DNA of 64,000 nucleotides from Lepas anatifera (lineage: Eukaryota > Arthropoda > Thecostraca > Lepadidae), in NCBI GenBank assembly GCA_034440635.1, contig JAOTON010002068.1, positions 1,243,001-1,307,000 on the forward strand. The letters run 5' to 3'. The notes under the pieces were generated by a model, which made no database searches, was not told the DNA's origin, and saw only the letters and a list, made by a program, of their open reading frames with translations. Below, piece after piece: positions 1 to 11,777 of the stretch (position 1 is the first letter of the stretch; each line of letters starts with the position of its first letter). A program made the position numbers and the translations under genes.

Positions 1-1968
1 AGGTTTGCATAAAGAACAAAACATTTTCTCTGAAGTCTGGACCTAATGAAATGAAAATATACTCTCCAAAGTATGTACCAACCTACAGTCCTAGTGTGAT
101 ATCCTGCATGGTAACAAGCCACAATTTGTCACTTTGGAAGTGTTGAATACTATTTATATGCACTGAATATTTTAACAATCAAACCTGAAGGATATATTCA
201 AATTTACTCAACCTTTTAATTGAGTTCCCAGGCACCCAGGCACAATGAAATCAAATCCACACCCCTGATCTAGACTAAGCTTCAGATGATAAAAAGCTTG
301 GGTGCAAAGATGAAAACCCCCAATTGTATTAAATTTTTGAGTGTATTCGGGTTTTAGGGTGCTGCAGCTGCCAGGGCTAAATAGTGCCCCGTATTAAAAT
401 TTTATTCCATACATGTATTTCGGAACACACCGCTGCAGGAAAGGTAGAGACAGACAGGACAGACAAGATCGCCCATAACGAAGCATAGATGTGAGTAAGT
501 TGCTTAGAGCATGGCTTTCCACCAATGTTTGTCTTAAGAGCATGTAATTTCCACCAATGGTGGGGCTGGAGAGGTAATAACTTAAAATAAAACTTGCCAT
601 TAACTCATTTTGGACACTTGACAATATACTTGTCAGTATTCCAGTTTATTAGAATCAACAGGTACACAAGTCTTTCCCAGGTTATATTAAATGCTACAAA
701 TGAGAGCATTTTGCCCACCAATTCCCCTTGTTGGGCTCACCAGCCATTACATATTTTAAGCGCCCTTCAAGGGGATGGGCTGTGGCCTTTTCAGCAAAAT
801 ATAAAAATCAGTAATAATTGGTAGGGTTTTACAAGACGCAAACTGCTTAGGTCATACAGGCCACTTCCATTGATCTTAACCATGAAGCTGCATGGAGGTA
901 CCTACATGGAGCTGAAACATGGGGACAAAACGCAAACTGCTTAGGTCATACAGGCCACTTTCATTGATCTTAACCATGAAGCTGCATGGATGTACCTACA
1001 TGGAGCTGAACCATGGCACCCCATGGTTCAGCTCCAATAAAAATAGTAAAGCAAAACTATAAAATAGTCAAGCATCATAAATATATCACTTTTTCCATGG
1101 CATCAGAAAATGTTACCAAGGTTGGTAGCTTTGACACATTTGGGCATTTATTAGATCCAAGCTTTCTATTCTCTGTAACTTAAACATAAAATGACAAATT
1201 ATTCTCCTCAAATCAGTTACCAACAGATGTTTGATTTGGAGGCAATTTGGAGGGTACGTCTTCCATTCTATCTGGTCATACCCTATAAGAGCATGTATTT
1301 CATTTTTTCTGGTCGCCCTACAAGAACATATACCTACTTTTGGTTCATAAAAAACTCGTTGCTGGCATTGATGGCGTTGGTAGCTTTCCAACCTCCAAAG
1401 CAGATGTTTGTTTCAGCCCTCAGTAAAAAATCCTATTATTGTTATTGAAGTGCTGAATATATTAGCAATGTTTCAATTTAACTTGTTGAGAAGGGAATAC
1501 AAATGATTTATTTTGAACAAAGGGAACAGACAAAATAAAGTTTTTAACCTAAAAAAGTTGGTTATCAAAATAACAAACAAAAACAAAACAAAATAAATTT
1601 AGTTATACCAATAGGTTTTTCCTATTTATCCAAGGTTCAGTTCCATGAGCAGATGGAAGTTACAGGCCATGAGTGGCCCTTCCGTAAGCACTTCGACCTG
1701 CTCAGTGCTTTACAGCATTAAATCAACATAAAACTAATATTAATTTCAATGCCGTAGCATGGGTTCTTTTGATCTCAATGCACCATAAATCCCAAATATA
1801 TTACAGGCATAAGGTACAGTTTTGAAACGCACCATCTCAGCATTATCCTATTTTGAATCTTCACCTACCAGCCATTATTTTACATTTTCTTAGTTACATT
1901 TTGAATGCTTTCTTTCTTTCTTTGTTCATTTATATAAATGATCTACGATTACTGCCTGAACATAATGA
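1..1968. other. Left flank without recognisable gene
   Basis: AT-rich sequence with only short, unconvincing ORFs (under 93 codons) on both strands. Apart from the 94-bp duplication listed separately and a short TTTC run near 1910-1925, I see no coding, RNA or transposon signature. It ends where the GC-rich head of the first large repeat unit begins. Confidence 0.6.
836..1022 (+). repeat. 94-bp tandem duplication, two copies
   Basis: A segment starting ACGCAAACTGCTTAGGTCAT occurs at 836 and again at 930, giving a period of 94 bases. Both copies run through CATGAAGCTGCATGGA and TACATGGAGCTGAA with a few substitutions. No function is apparent. Confidence 0.85.
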
Positions 1969-2390
1969 CCTCGGCCTGCGGCCTCGGCAGGTGCCACTCC
2001 GGCGCAGGAGAAGCCGGTGACAATGTACGTTAGCCAAACAGTTCGATTGACAGGCGAGTGTTTTCAGCAGTTTGATACTTATAACAACGCAATGTTTGAG
2101 TTTTAGGTTTTGTGTTCTCATTATGGCTCCATTTAATCCCCTGTCTAAGCCCATGTTTTCCTAAATTAGCATGTATCTGCATACTGCACCACGCTTGCCC
2201 TCTGTTCATGTCATCACATAAATAAACACACGTATAATCTTTGTTTAGTTAAGCAAAGACTAAGCATGACCAGAAGAAAGGCGATGCAATATAAAATATG
2301 ACGGGTTTTCCGACAGTATTTCACCTATACCTGCAGATTTTCACCCAATTCAGACTATTTGTTACCGAGTTATGCCCCAGCTCGAGACCT

Positions 2391-5190
2391 CAGCCCCACC
2401 ACCGATTGGATGTCCTGGATCCGCCTATGCTTGAGCTCTTTAGCCCCACCCCCGTACTGATGTCCTGGATCCGCCTATGCTCGAGCTCCTTACCCCAACC
2501 CCTTACTGATGTCCTGGATCTGCCTATGCTCGAACTCCGTAGCCCCACCTCTGTAATGCCCTGGATCCGCCTATGCTGGAACTCCATAGCCCCTACCCCC
2601 TACTGATGTCCTGGATCCGCTTATGCGCAAGCCAACTAGCTCCACCCCCATACTGATTTCCTGGATCCGCCTATGTCGATTTCTTAGCACCACCCCGTAC
2701 TGATGTCCTGGATCCGCTTATGCTCGGCTCCTTAGCCCCACCCCGAACTGACCTTTCGCCTTGCGCCTTGACCCATCCCGTACTGATATCCTGATCCGCT
2801 TATGCTCGAACTCCTTAGCCTCTACCCCGTACTGATGTCCTGGATCCGCTTATGCTCGAGCTCCTTAGCCCCACCCCCGTACTGATGTCCTGGATCCGTC
2901 TATGCTCGATTTCCTTAGCCCCACCCCCCGTACTGATGTCCTGGATCGGCCTATGCTCTTACTTCTTAGCCTCACCTCCGTACTTATGTACTGGATCCGC
3001 TTATGCTCCATCTCCTTAGCCCCACCCCCGTACTGATGTCCTGGATCCGCCTTTACTCGAGCTCCGGAGCCCTACCCCCGCACTGATGTCCTGGATCCGC
3101 CTATGCTCGAGCTCCTTAGCCCCACCTCCGAACTGATGTCATGGATCCGCCTATGCTCGAGCTCCTTAGCCCCACCCCCGTACTGATGTCCTGGATCCGC
3201 CTATGCTCTAACTCCCTAGCCCCACCCTCGTACTGATGTCTTGGATCCGCCTATTCTCTATCTCCCTACGCCCACCCTCGTACTGATGTCCTTGATCCGC
3301 CTTTACTCGAGCTCCGGAGCCCTACCCCCGCACTGATGTCCTGGATCCACCTATGCTCGAGCTCCTTAGCCCCACCCCCGAACTGATGTCATGGATCCGC
3401 CTATGCTTCAACTCCTTAGCCCCTACCCCTACTGATGTCCTGGATCCGCCTATGCTCGAGCTCCCGAGCCCCACCCACGTACTGATGTCCTGAATCCGCT
3501 TATGCTCGAACTCCTTAGCCCCACCTCCGTACAGATGTCCTGGATCCGCCTATGCTGGATCTTCTTAGCCCAATCCCCGTACTGATTTGCTGAATCCGCC
3601 TATGCTCAAACTCCTTAGCCTCTACCCCCGTACTAATATCCTGGCTCCACTTATGCTCGAGCTCCTTGGCCCCACCCCCGTACTGATGTCCTGGATCCGC
3701 TTATGCTCGAACTCTTTAGCCCCTACCCCTGTGCTGATGTCCTGGATCCGCTTATGCTTGAGCTCTTTAGCCCCACCTCTGTACTGATGTCCTTTATCCG
3801 CCTATACTCGAACCCCTTAGCCCCACCCCCGTACTGATGCCCTAGATCCGTCTCTGCTCGAGCTCCTTAGCCCCGCACCCATACTGATGTCCTGGATCCG
3901 CCTATGCTCCAGCTGTTTAGCCCCACCCCCGTACAGATGTCTTGGATCCACCTATGCTCGATCTCCTTAGGCCCACCCCCGTACTTCCTGGATCCTTTGC
4001 TCGGCCGAGCCACACCCCTGCACTGATGTCCTGGATCCGCCTTTGCTCGAGCTCCTTAGCCCCACCCCCGAACTGATGTCCTGGATCTGCCTATGCTCGA
4101 ACTCCGTAGCCCCACCTCCGTACTGCCCTGGATTCGCCTATACTCGAACTCTTTAGCCCCTACCACACTACTAATGTCCTGGATCCGCCTATGCTGGAAC
4201 GCCCGAGCCCCACCACCTTACTGATGTCCTGGATCCGCCTATGCTCGAGCTCCTTAGCCCCACCCCCGTACTGAGGCCTGGATCCGCCTTTAATGGAGTT
4301 CCTTAGCCCCACCCCCGTACTGATGTCCTGGATCCGCCTATGCTCGATTTTTTTCAGCCCCACCTCCGTACTGATGTCCTGGATCCGCCTATGCTCGAAC
4401 TCCTTAGCCCCTACCCCCTACTGATGTCCTGGATCCGCCTATGCTCGAGCTCCGTAGCCCCTACACCCTCCCACTGATGTCCTGGATCCGCCTATGCTCG
4501 AGCTCCTTACCCCACCCCCTTACTGATGTCCTGGATCCGCCTATGCTCGAACTCCGTAGCCCCACCTCTGTACTGCCCTGGATCCGCCTATGCTCGAACT
4601 ACTTAGCCCCTACCCACGTGCTGATGTCCTGGATCCGCTTATGCTCGAGCTCCTTAGCCTCACCCCCGTACTGATGTCCTTGATCCGCCTATAATCAAGC
4701 CCTTTAGCCCCACCGCCGTACTGATGTCCTAGATCCGCCTCTGCTCGAGCTCCTTAGCCCCACACCCATACCGATGTCCTGGATGAGCCTATGCTCGAGC
4801 TCCTTATCTCCACCCCCGTATAGATGTCCTAGATCCGCCTATGCTCGATCTCCTTAGCCCCATCCCCGTACTAATATCCTGGATCCGCCTATGCTCGAAC
4901 TCCGTAGCCCCTACCCCCCTACTGATGTCCTGGATCCGCCTATGCTCTAACTCCCTAGTCCGACCCTCGTACCGATGTCCTGGATCCGCCTATGCTCTAA
5001 CTCCCTAGCCCGACCCTTGCACCGATGTCCTGGATCCACCTATGCTCTAACTCCCTAGCCCCACCCTCGTACTGATGTCCTGGGTCTGCCTATGCTCGAA
5101 CTCTATAGCCCCTACCCCCATGCTGATGTCCTGGATCCGCTTATGCTCGAGCTCCTTACCCCCACACCCGTGACGACCCCACCTCCGTGC
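2391..5190 (+). repeat. 50-bp minisatellite array, unit 1, about 55 repeats
   Basis: The period is 50 bases, readable from TAGCCCCACC recurring every 50 positions. The core parts are GTACTGATGTCCTGGATCC, then GCCTATGCTCGAGCTCC and TTAGCCCCACCCC. Individual repeats carry many substitutions and 1-10-base indels, so this is an old, degenerate array. Because 50 is not a multiple of three and stops are rare, long false ORFs appear on both strands. Read in reverse, each repeat contains CATAGGCGGATCCAGGA, which resembles hAT-transposon ends. Confidence 0.95.
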
Positions 5191-5202
5191 CCCCCGAAAC
5201 GA

Positions 5203-5471
5203 CATAGGCGGATCCAAGGCGGAAAGGGGACAGGTGCCCCCATAGAATCTTAGCGCCCCCTGAAATTGTCCCGCAAACCCCTGGAAAGTTCGATGGCACC
5301 CCCTGAAATGTCGTTTTCCCCGAGATGCAGGTATCGGGGTCTACTGATAGGTTTTAGAGCTTACTTGATAGGTTTTTCCGGGCAAAAGTGGCGTCCCTGG
5401 TGTAGATAGCGCCCACCAGGAAGTTTCCCCTTCCAACTCGCCCCCGATAGGCAATCCTGGATCCGCGTATG
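5203..5471. mobile_element. hAT-like inverted-repeat (MITE-like) segment, unit 1
   Basis: The segment begins CATAGGCGGATCCAAGG and ends CCTGGATCCGCGTATG, which are near-perfect inverted repeats of about 16 bases. The 269-bp length suits a MITE, and the end sequence resembles hAT-superfamily ends. The flanks CGAAACGA and GGAAGCGA agree at 6 of 8 positions, a weak candidate 8-bp target duplication. It directly follows the minisatellite, whose repeats contain the same end motif in the opposite orientation. No coding capacity. Confidence 0.55.
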
Positions 5472-6086
5472 GGAAGCGACATTTCAGGGAGCGTCATCGA
5501 CCTTGAGAGGCGTGTCTTTACAATTTCAGAGGGCGCCGATGGTCGGTTGGGGGAGGGGGATGGGGGGAGAAGGGTGGGGGTGCACCTAGCCTACTTATTC
5601 CCTGTATCCACCCATGGTCCAAAAACAGAAACATAATACTCTTATTGTAAACTCGGGCTTTTACGGTACTCTAATTACTTGTGATGCATTATGGGTAGTA
5701 CTGGGTACTTTTTTACCAGACCATAAATAAACAGAAACGGCCGCGCCGATCGCCGGCGTTGCCGCGGCGTGGACGCAGGGGTGACGCGTGGTGATTTGCT
5801 ACAACAATGCGTGGAGAAACGGCATGTTTGTAAAGGTAACTTGGTGTTTCATTGATATCTATGCAGATGGAATGTCGACATATGTCTCTTACCTAGCTGC
5901 ATGCAAAATTTCATTTCCCTCCAATGACTCTAACCACCCTAAACCCCGGTGTGAAGCAAAAATGAACTGATAAAATTACCACTTTGAAATGTATTTTACG
6001 GCTTATAGCGCGGAAGCCGTAAGAGATAAGTGGGGGTATGAGTGAGAAAAATGACGGCAACGAAGTTTTCTATCCAGCCGTGTTAA

Positions 6087-7282
6087 CCTTCGCCCGGGTG
6101 GGGGGTCTTTTAGACCCCCCTCGGGTTTTTCCGAAGTGATAAAAAAACGGCAGCGCCCAGCGCCGCCAAACTTGGTCTAGCTGTTCCTTTATCATTTCTA
6201 CATCTTTCCTGAAAATTTTGGCCCAAGGTCATATCAGGTCAGGTCACCAGGTCAGGTGAAGTGACCTCACCTCAAAAAACACTTAGGACGGCATAACTAA
6301 AAGAAGGGTTAATCGATCAAGTTGAAACTCATACCACATCTTGGGCCCACCATGAGCTACAAAATTTGTTCCGGGATTTTTGATATTGGTGACCTAAGGT
6401 CATGTGCAGAGCATGACCTCCCCATTGACAATGCATGGGGAAAATCACGAAATGAGCTTTTCTCAGTAAGTATGGATGGAATCAACTTCAAACATCGGTT
6501 GCGACTTGCTCTTAGCCCATTTCTGAAGGTGATACCAAACTTTTTCACTTGTGACCTTTAAAAGGTCACCTTAGGTCAAATAAGCATTTTTTGGTGTTTT
6601 TCTCTATAAATTTTGAATAAACTAAGATAGAGCTTTTATTTTGTCACCAAAGTGTTTGTATAGTCACTGGAAGTCAAATGATATACATCATGACTATACC
6701 AGGTCAAGTTGGGTCAGACCGTTGACCTGGGTCAGGTCAAATTCTTAAATTTGACCTGGCATAGCAATATCATATATCATTCGATTCGTATTGACGAGAG
6801 GATTGCAATGGTGCATAAGCTATGGCTGTATCTTGTTTGGTTTGGAAGCTATTAGCGAAAAAGTAAACGCCCTTATGCATGGTTGGCTATGGACATTCCC
6901 AAGAATATGCCCAATATTTAGTGACCTGTAGCTCCCTAGGCTTTGACCTGACACGAAAATGAATGCCACTTAATGAAAGCGCATCTCAAGAGCTTTCGAA
7001 TGGTGTTAGAAAAATGTTTCTAGCTATCATAGTTTCTGAGATATAGGAGGTTTTCTTAGTACACCTCATATTGGCGATTTTGACCTATTTTGACCTCTGG
7101 TGACCTTGATATTGACCTGACAAGAAAAATGACCGAAGTATTTTCGATATCATTTTCGAAGAGCTTTCGATTGCCGTTTTGCGCTTTTTTCTAGCTCTCT
7201 TAGTTTTTGAGATCGTGGGGGGGTCCTTTTTAGCCCCCCCCACCAGGGCGAAGGTGGCTTGTACCCGCCACCGGGGCAAGGG
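6087..7282 (+). mobile_element. TTAA-targeting DNA transposon, non-autonomous, AGGTCA-rich (1.2 kb)
   Basis: Flanked by TTAA at 6083-6086 and 7283-7286. Sister composite units carry one TTAA at the same place, so the insertion and its TTAA duplication are directly visible. The ends are imperfect inverted repeats: CCTTCGCCCGGGTGG at the left, and the reverse complement of the right end starts CCCTTGCCCCGGTGG. The interior has many direct AGGTCA/TGACC motifs, for example at 6233-6275. TTAA targeting with such ends fits piggyBac- or Kolobok-type elements, but no transposase is present, so the superfamily is an inference. Confidence 0.82.
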
Positions 7283-7969
7283 TTAAGTGTAATACCGTAG
7301 CTATCATGGTCTGGAAACCAGGGGGCTGAGAATAAAAATTTTACAAACTTATATTTTATTTTTGCCTATAAAATAAAAAGTTTCAGTCTGAAAGATGTTA
7401 TCTCTAAATATATAATAAAGGAGGCTATTCTCTTTTATTATCTGAAATGGGAACTAATTTTTATCAATTAGATCGGAAGATATAAGGGTTTGAATGATAT
7501 TTTGGGAAATGCAGACCTTCACGGAATGGGCCAAAAAGGACCCTTAAATTTCCGTTTTTGTTTTGTTTCTGTGTTTGTGCAGTACTGCACAAACCGGCCT
7601 TTAAGTTGATATTTGACTCAGAACCTAAACTGCTGTAGCTTCAGATATTTCGAGCCTGTAGTTTAGACCATGAGTTTTATGCCAAATTTAGGGTGCAAAG
7701 TTTAAAAGCTAATTTAGAGCCCTAAATTTAAAGCTTTTTCTTTCCAACTTTTTGTGTGAACTGCAAATTTGTCTGATGTAAAAGGGTGCAAGTTTGAAGA
7801 CTGTAGATGAACGAGCAAAAAATAGAAAATAAAAGTTAAAAATCACATAGTGCAAAATTCTGGGAAAAATTTTGAAAATTTTGAAAATTGACAACCGTGG
7901 TGCTTATTCATTTGGAAGTGCCTTCTATCCACAAAAGTTTTAGGTCTCTGATACCAGCGCTCAGAACAG

Positions 7970-8203
7970 ACAACAACAACAACAACAGACAACGACGAGA
8001 CCGGAAAACTGTCAGAATAGAAGCCGTTTCTTACTTCGTTCGTCACCGGCTTCTGACAACAGACGACGAGACCGGAAAAACTGTCAGAATAGAAGCCGTT
8101 TCTTACTTCGTTCGTCACCGGCTTCTGACTACGGACAACAGAGAACGAAAAACTGTCAGTATAGAAGCCGTTTCTCACTTCGTTCGTCACCGGCTTCTGA
8201 CAA
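7970..8203 (+). repeat. Hairpin minisatellite, three copies, plus (CAA)n
   Basis: After (CAA)n come three copies of a segment of about 65 bases starting GAGACCGGAAAA. Each contains AGAAGCCG and, about 20 bases later, CGGCTTCT, so each can fold into a hairpin. The reverse strand reads GAAGCCGGTGAC, the motif also found in the head of every composite unit. Present only here and at 28216-28605. Confidence 0.85.
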
Positions 8204-8629
8204 CCTCGGCCTGAGGCCTCGGCAGGTGCCGCTCCGGCGCAGGAGAAGCCGGTAACAATGTACGTTGGCCAAACAGTTCGATTGACAGGCGAGTGTTGTC
8301 AGCAGTTTGATACTTATAACAACGCAATGTTTGAGTTTTAGGTTTTGTGTTCTCATTATGGCTCCATTTAATCCCCTGTCTAGGCCCATGTTTTCCTAAA
8401 TTAGCATGTATCTGCATACTGCACCACGCTTGCCCTCTGTTCATGTCATCACATAAATAAACACACGTATAATGTTTGTTTAGTTAAGCAAAGACTAAGC
8501 ATGACCAGAAGAAAGGCGATGCAATATAAAATATGACGGGTTTTCCGACAGTATTTCACCTATACCTGCAGATTCTCACCCAATTGAGCCTATTTGTTAC
8601 CGAGTTATGCCCCAGCTCGAGACCTCAGC

Positions 8630-9708
8630 CCCACCACCGAACTGATGTCCTGGATCCGCCTATGCTCGAGCTCTTTCGCCCCACCCCCGTACTGATGTCC
8701 TGGATCCGCCTATGCTCGAGCTCCTTACCCCAACCCCTTACTGATGTCCTGGATCTGCCTATGCTCGAACTCCGTAGCCCCACCTCTGTAATGCCCTGGA
8801 TCTGCCTATGCTCGAACTCCATAGCCCTTACCCCCTACTGATGTCCTGGATCCGCTTATGCGCGAGCCAACTAACCCTACCCCCATACTGATTTCCTGGT
8901 TTCGCCTATGGTCAATTTCCTTAGCACCACCCCGTACTGATGTCCTGGATCCGCTTATGCTCGAGCTCTTTAGCCCCACCCCCGAACTGATGACCTATAT
9001 CCGCCTATGCTCGAGCTCCTTAGTCCCATCCCCGTACTGATATCCTGGATCCGCTTATGCTCGAACTCCTTAGCCCTACCCCCGTACTGATGTCCTGGAT
9101 CCGCCTTTACTCGAGCTCCTTAGCCCCACCCCCGAACTGATGTCATGGATCCGCCTATGCTCGAGCTCCTTAGCCCCACCCCCGTACTGATGTCCTGGAT
9201 CCGCCTATGCTCTAACTCCCTAGCCCCACCCTCGTACTGATGTCCTGGATCCGCCTATTCTCTATCTCCCTAGGCCCACCCTCGTACTGATGTCCTGGAT
9301 CCGCCTATGCTCGAACTCTTTAGCCCCTACCCCCGTGCTGATGTCCTGGATCCGCTTATGCTCGAGCTCCTTAGCCCCACCCCCCTACTGATGTCCTGGA
9401 TCCGCCTATGCTCGAACTCCGTAGCCCCACCTCCGTACTGTCTTGGATCCGCCTATGCTCGAGGTCCTTAGCCCCACCCCCCGTACTGATGCCCTGGATC
9501 CGCCTATGCTCGAGCTCCCTAGCCCCAACCCCGTCCTGATGTCCTAGATCCGCCTATGCTCGAGCTCCTTAGCCCCACCCCGTACTGTTGTCCTGGATCC
9601 GCCTATGCTCAAGCTCCCTCGCCCCACTCCGGTACTGATGTCTTGGATCCGCCTATGCTCCAGCTCATTAGTCCCACCCCCATACTAATGGCCTGGATCC
9701 GCCACTGC
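8630..9708 (+). repeat. 50-bp minisatellite array, unit 2, about 21 repeats
   Basis: Same 50-base period as in unit 1. The stretch 9120-9240 shows clean 50-base spacing. It stops abruptly in a repeat that reads GGCCTGGATCCGCCACTG at 9702-9710, the junction with replaced sequence. Confidence 0.93.
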
Positions 9709-9709
9709 T

Positions 9710-10438
9710 TATACAGTTGATTTAAGCAGGCAGTGCAAGGAGTCACGTGTCATGGGATGAGCACAAAGAGGTTTATTCGGCTGGGAAAGAAATTGTGTGC
9801 AACGGTGGATCCTTTAACCAGTGTTACCTATGGTTAGAGAATGCATTAACTAGCGGGTAGACAGATAGATAGATGTTAAACTTTTATTGGACGGAAACAA
9901 TATGACAGGTATAACAAAGAGATTGACGCAAAAGCCCGAAGGCTTAAGTGGTGGGGCCTCTCTTATCTCTCTCATAAAACACATCACTTTTACTGGACCT
10001 ATCACACACATACACAGTAAGATTCGGACACACGTAAAGATACAAAACACAACAAACCAAACAAGCAAACCAGTTCCTGACCACCATTTTGATTTTTATT
10101 CGTCGCAAGTCGCCACAGCGCGCAGGCCCCTACCGCACGGCCGCCACCCGGCCGTCCGACTGATATGAATATCTAATAGACAACGCGCCCGCCGCACGAG
10201 TAGAGGAGCCGAAACGAGACAGACTACCCTGCCACCACCGGGCTTTCGCGCTGGTCTATAGCATGCGTACATAGCTATGGTATCTGTCTCGCATAGCAGC
10301 TACCAGTGCGCCGCCCGCAGCGACGCTACGGCCGAACGGCAGGGTGAGGTTTCGAGCTGGAAACATACTAGCATGATGTATTACATTTAAGTAAAAGTAG
10401 ACTGGTTTTGCAATGATATGCAACCTGTTGCAATGGCA
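9710..10438 (-). mobile_element. Foreign segment replacing the middle of unit 2, possible LINE 3' end
   Basis: This sequence is absent from every other unit. Read on the minus strand it approaches CAATAAAAGTTTAACATC and then (TATC)n at 9865-9880, the kind of microsatellite tail seen at the 3' ends of CR1/L2- or RTE-type LINEs. The minus ORF 9850-10068 (72 codons) has no domain I can name. The more distal part, 10110-10340, is GC-rich and unassigned. The insertion has deleted part of the host unit, so no target duplication is visible. Confidence 0.4.
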
Positions 10439-11777
10439 AGATATGTCTCTTACCTAGCTGCATGCAAAATTTCATTACCCTGCAATGACTCTAACCACCC
10501 TAAACCCCGGTGTGAAGCAAAAATTAACCGATAAAATTACCACTTTGAAATGTGTTTTACGACTTATAGCTCGGACGCCGTAAGAGATAAGTGGGGGTAT
10601 GAGTGAGAAAAATGACGGCACCGAAGTTTGCTATCCAGCCGTGTTAAGTTCAATACCCTAGCTATCATGTTCTGGAAACCAGGGGGCTGGAATAAAAAGT
10701 TTCAAAACCTATAATTTATTTTTGCCTATAAAATAAAAAGTTTCAGTCTAAAAGTTTTTATCTCTAAATATATAATAAAAGAGGCTATTCTCTTTTATTA
10801 TCTGAAATCGAAACTAAATTTTATTAATTAGATCCGAAGATATAAGGGTTTGATTGATATTTTGGGAAATACAGACCTTCACGGAATAAGCCGAAAAGGA
10901 CCCTCAAATTTCCGTTTTCATTTTGTTTTTGTGTCTGTGCAGAACTGCACAAACAGGCCTATAAGTGGATTTTTGACTTAGAAACTGAACTGCCGTAGCT
11001 TCAGATATTTCGAGCCTATAGTTTAGACCATGAGTTTTATGTCAAATTTAGGGTGCAAAGTTTAAAAGTTAATTTAGAGACTTAAATTTAAAGCTTTTTC
11101 TTTCCAACTTTATGTGTGAACTACAAATTTGTCTGATGTAAAAGGGTGCAAGTTTGAAGACTGTAGATGAATTAGCAAAAAATAGAAAAATAAAAGTTAA
11201 AAATCACATAATGCAAAATTCTGGGCAAAATTTTGAAAATTTTGAAAATTGACAACCGTGGTGCTTATTCATTTGGAAGTGCCTTCCATCCACAAAAGTT
11301 TTAGGTCTCTGATACCAGCGCTCAGAACAGACAACAACAACAACAACAGACAACCTCGGCCTGCGGCCTCGGCAGGTGCCGCTCCGGCGCAGGAGAAGCC
11401 GGTGACAATGTACGTTAGCCAAACAGTTCGATTGACAGGCGAGTGTTTTCAGCAGTTTGATACTTATAACAACGCAATGTTTGAGTTTTAGGTTTTGTGT
11501 TCTCATTATGGCTCCATTCAATCCCCTGTCTAGGCCCATGTTTTCCTAAATTAGCATGTCTCTGCATACTGCACCACGCTTGCCCTCTGTTCATGTCATC
11601 AAATAAATAAACACACGCATAATGTTTGTTTTGTTAAGCAAAGACTGGGCATGACGAGAAGAAAGGAGATACAATATATGTAAAATATGATGGGTTTTCC
11701 GACGGTATTTCACCTATACCTGCAGATTTTCACCCAATTCAGCCTATTTGTTACCGAGTTATGCCCCAGCTCGAGAC

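Larger units (their letters stand above)
1969..8203 (+). repeat. Composite repeat unit 1 (6.2 kb)
   Basis: This is the longest unit. It holds the longest 50-bp minisatellite (2391-5190), the hAT-like segment 5203-5471, and a tail interrupted at a TTAA by a 1.2-kb transposon (6087-7282). It ends with (CAA)n plus three hairpin-minisatellite copies. The empty insertion site can be read in sister units, for example near 14025-14045 and 17645-17670. Confidence 0.88.
8204..11353 (+). repeat. Composite repeat unit 2 (3.15 kb, middle replaced)
   Basis: The head and a short minisatellite (8630-9708) are followed by about 730 bases unrelated to any sister unit. Homology resumes at 10439 inside the middle module, at GATATGTCTCTTACCTAGCT. 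The hAT-like segment and the GC-rich block before the middle are missing. The tail 10650-11340 is more diverged than the tails of units 1, 3, 4, 5 and 7. Confidence 0.85.

Noticed and set aside
1930..2154. Minus-strand ORF starting MGLDRGLNGAIMRTQN repeated in several units
   Set aside because: It is conserved only because the units are recent DNA copies. Lengths and ends vary by frameshift between units and there is no independent sign of coding selection.
2391..5190. CRISPR array
   Set aside because: The repeats are contiguous 50-mers without unique spacers, and the genome is animal.
5140..5225. Hammerhead ribozyme suggested by CTGATG and CGAAACG near the end of the minisatellite
   Set aside because: The required CTGATGA core reads CTGATGT, and no consistent stem II or stem III could be drawn.
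5788..5970. Plus-strand 60-codon ORF (MVICYN...) repeated in four units
   Set aside because: Same reason: identical DNA modules, no domain, and the ORF is lost in units 2 and 6 and altered in unit 7 without compensating change.
9850..10068. 72-codon hydrophobic minus-strand ORF as a membrane protein
   Set aside because: It lies at the presumed 3' end of a LINE and runs into a TATC microsatellite. The hydrophobicity follows from T-rich sequence.
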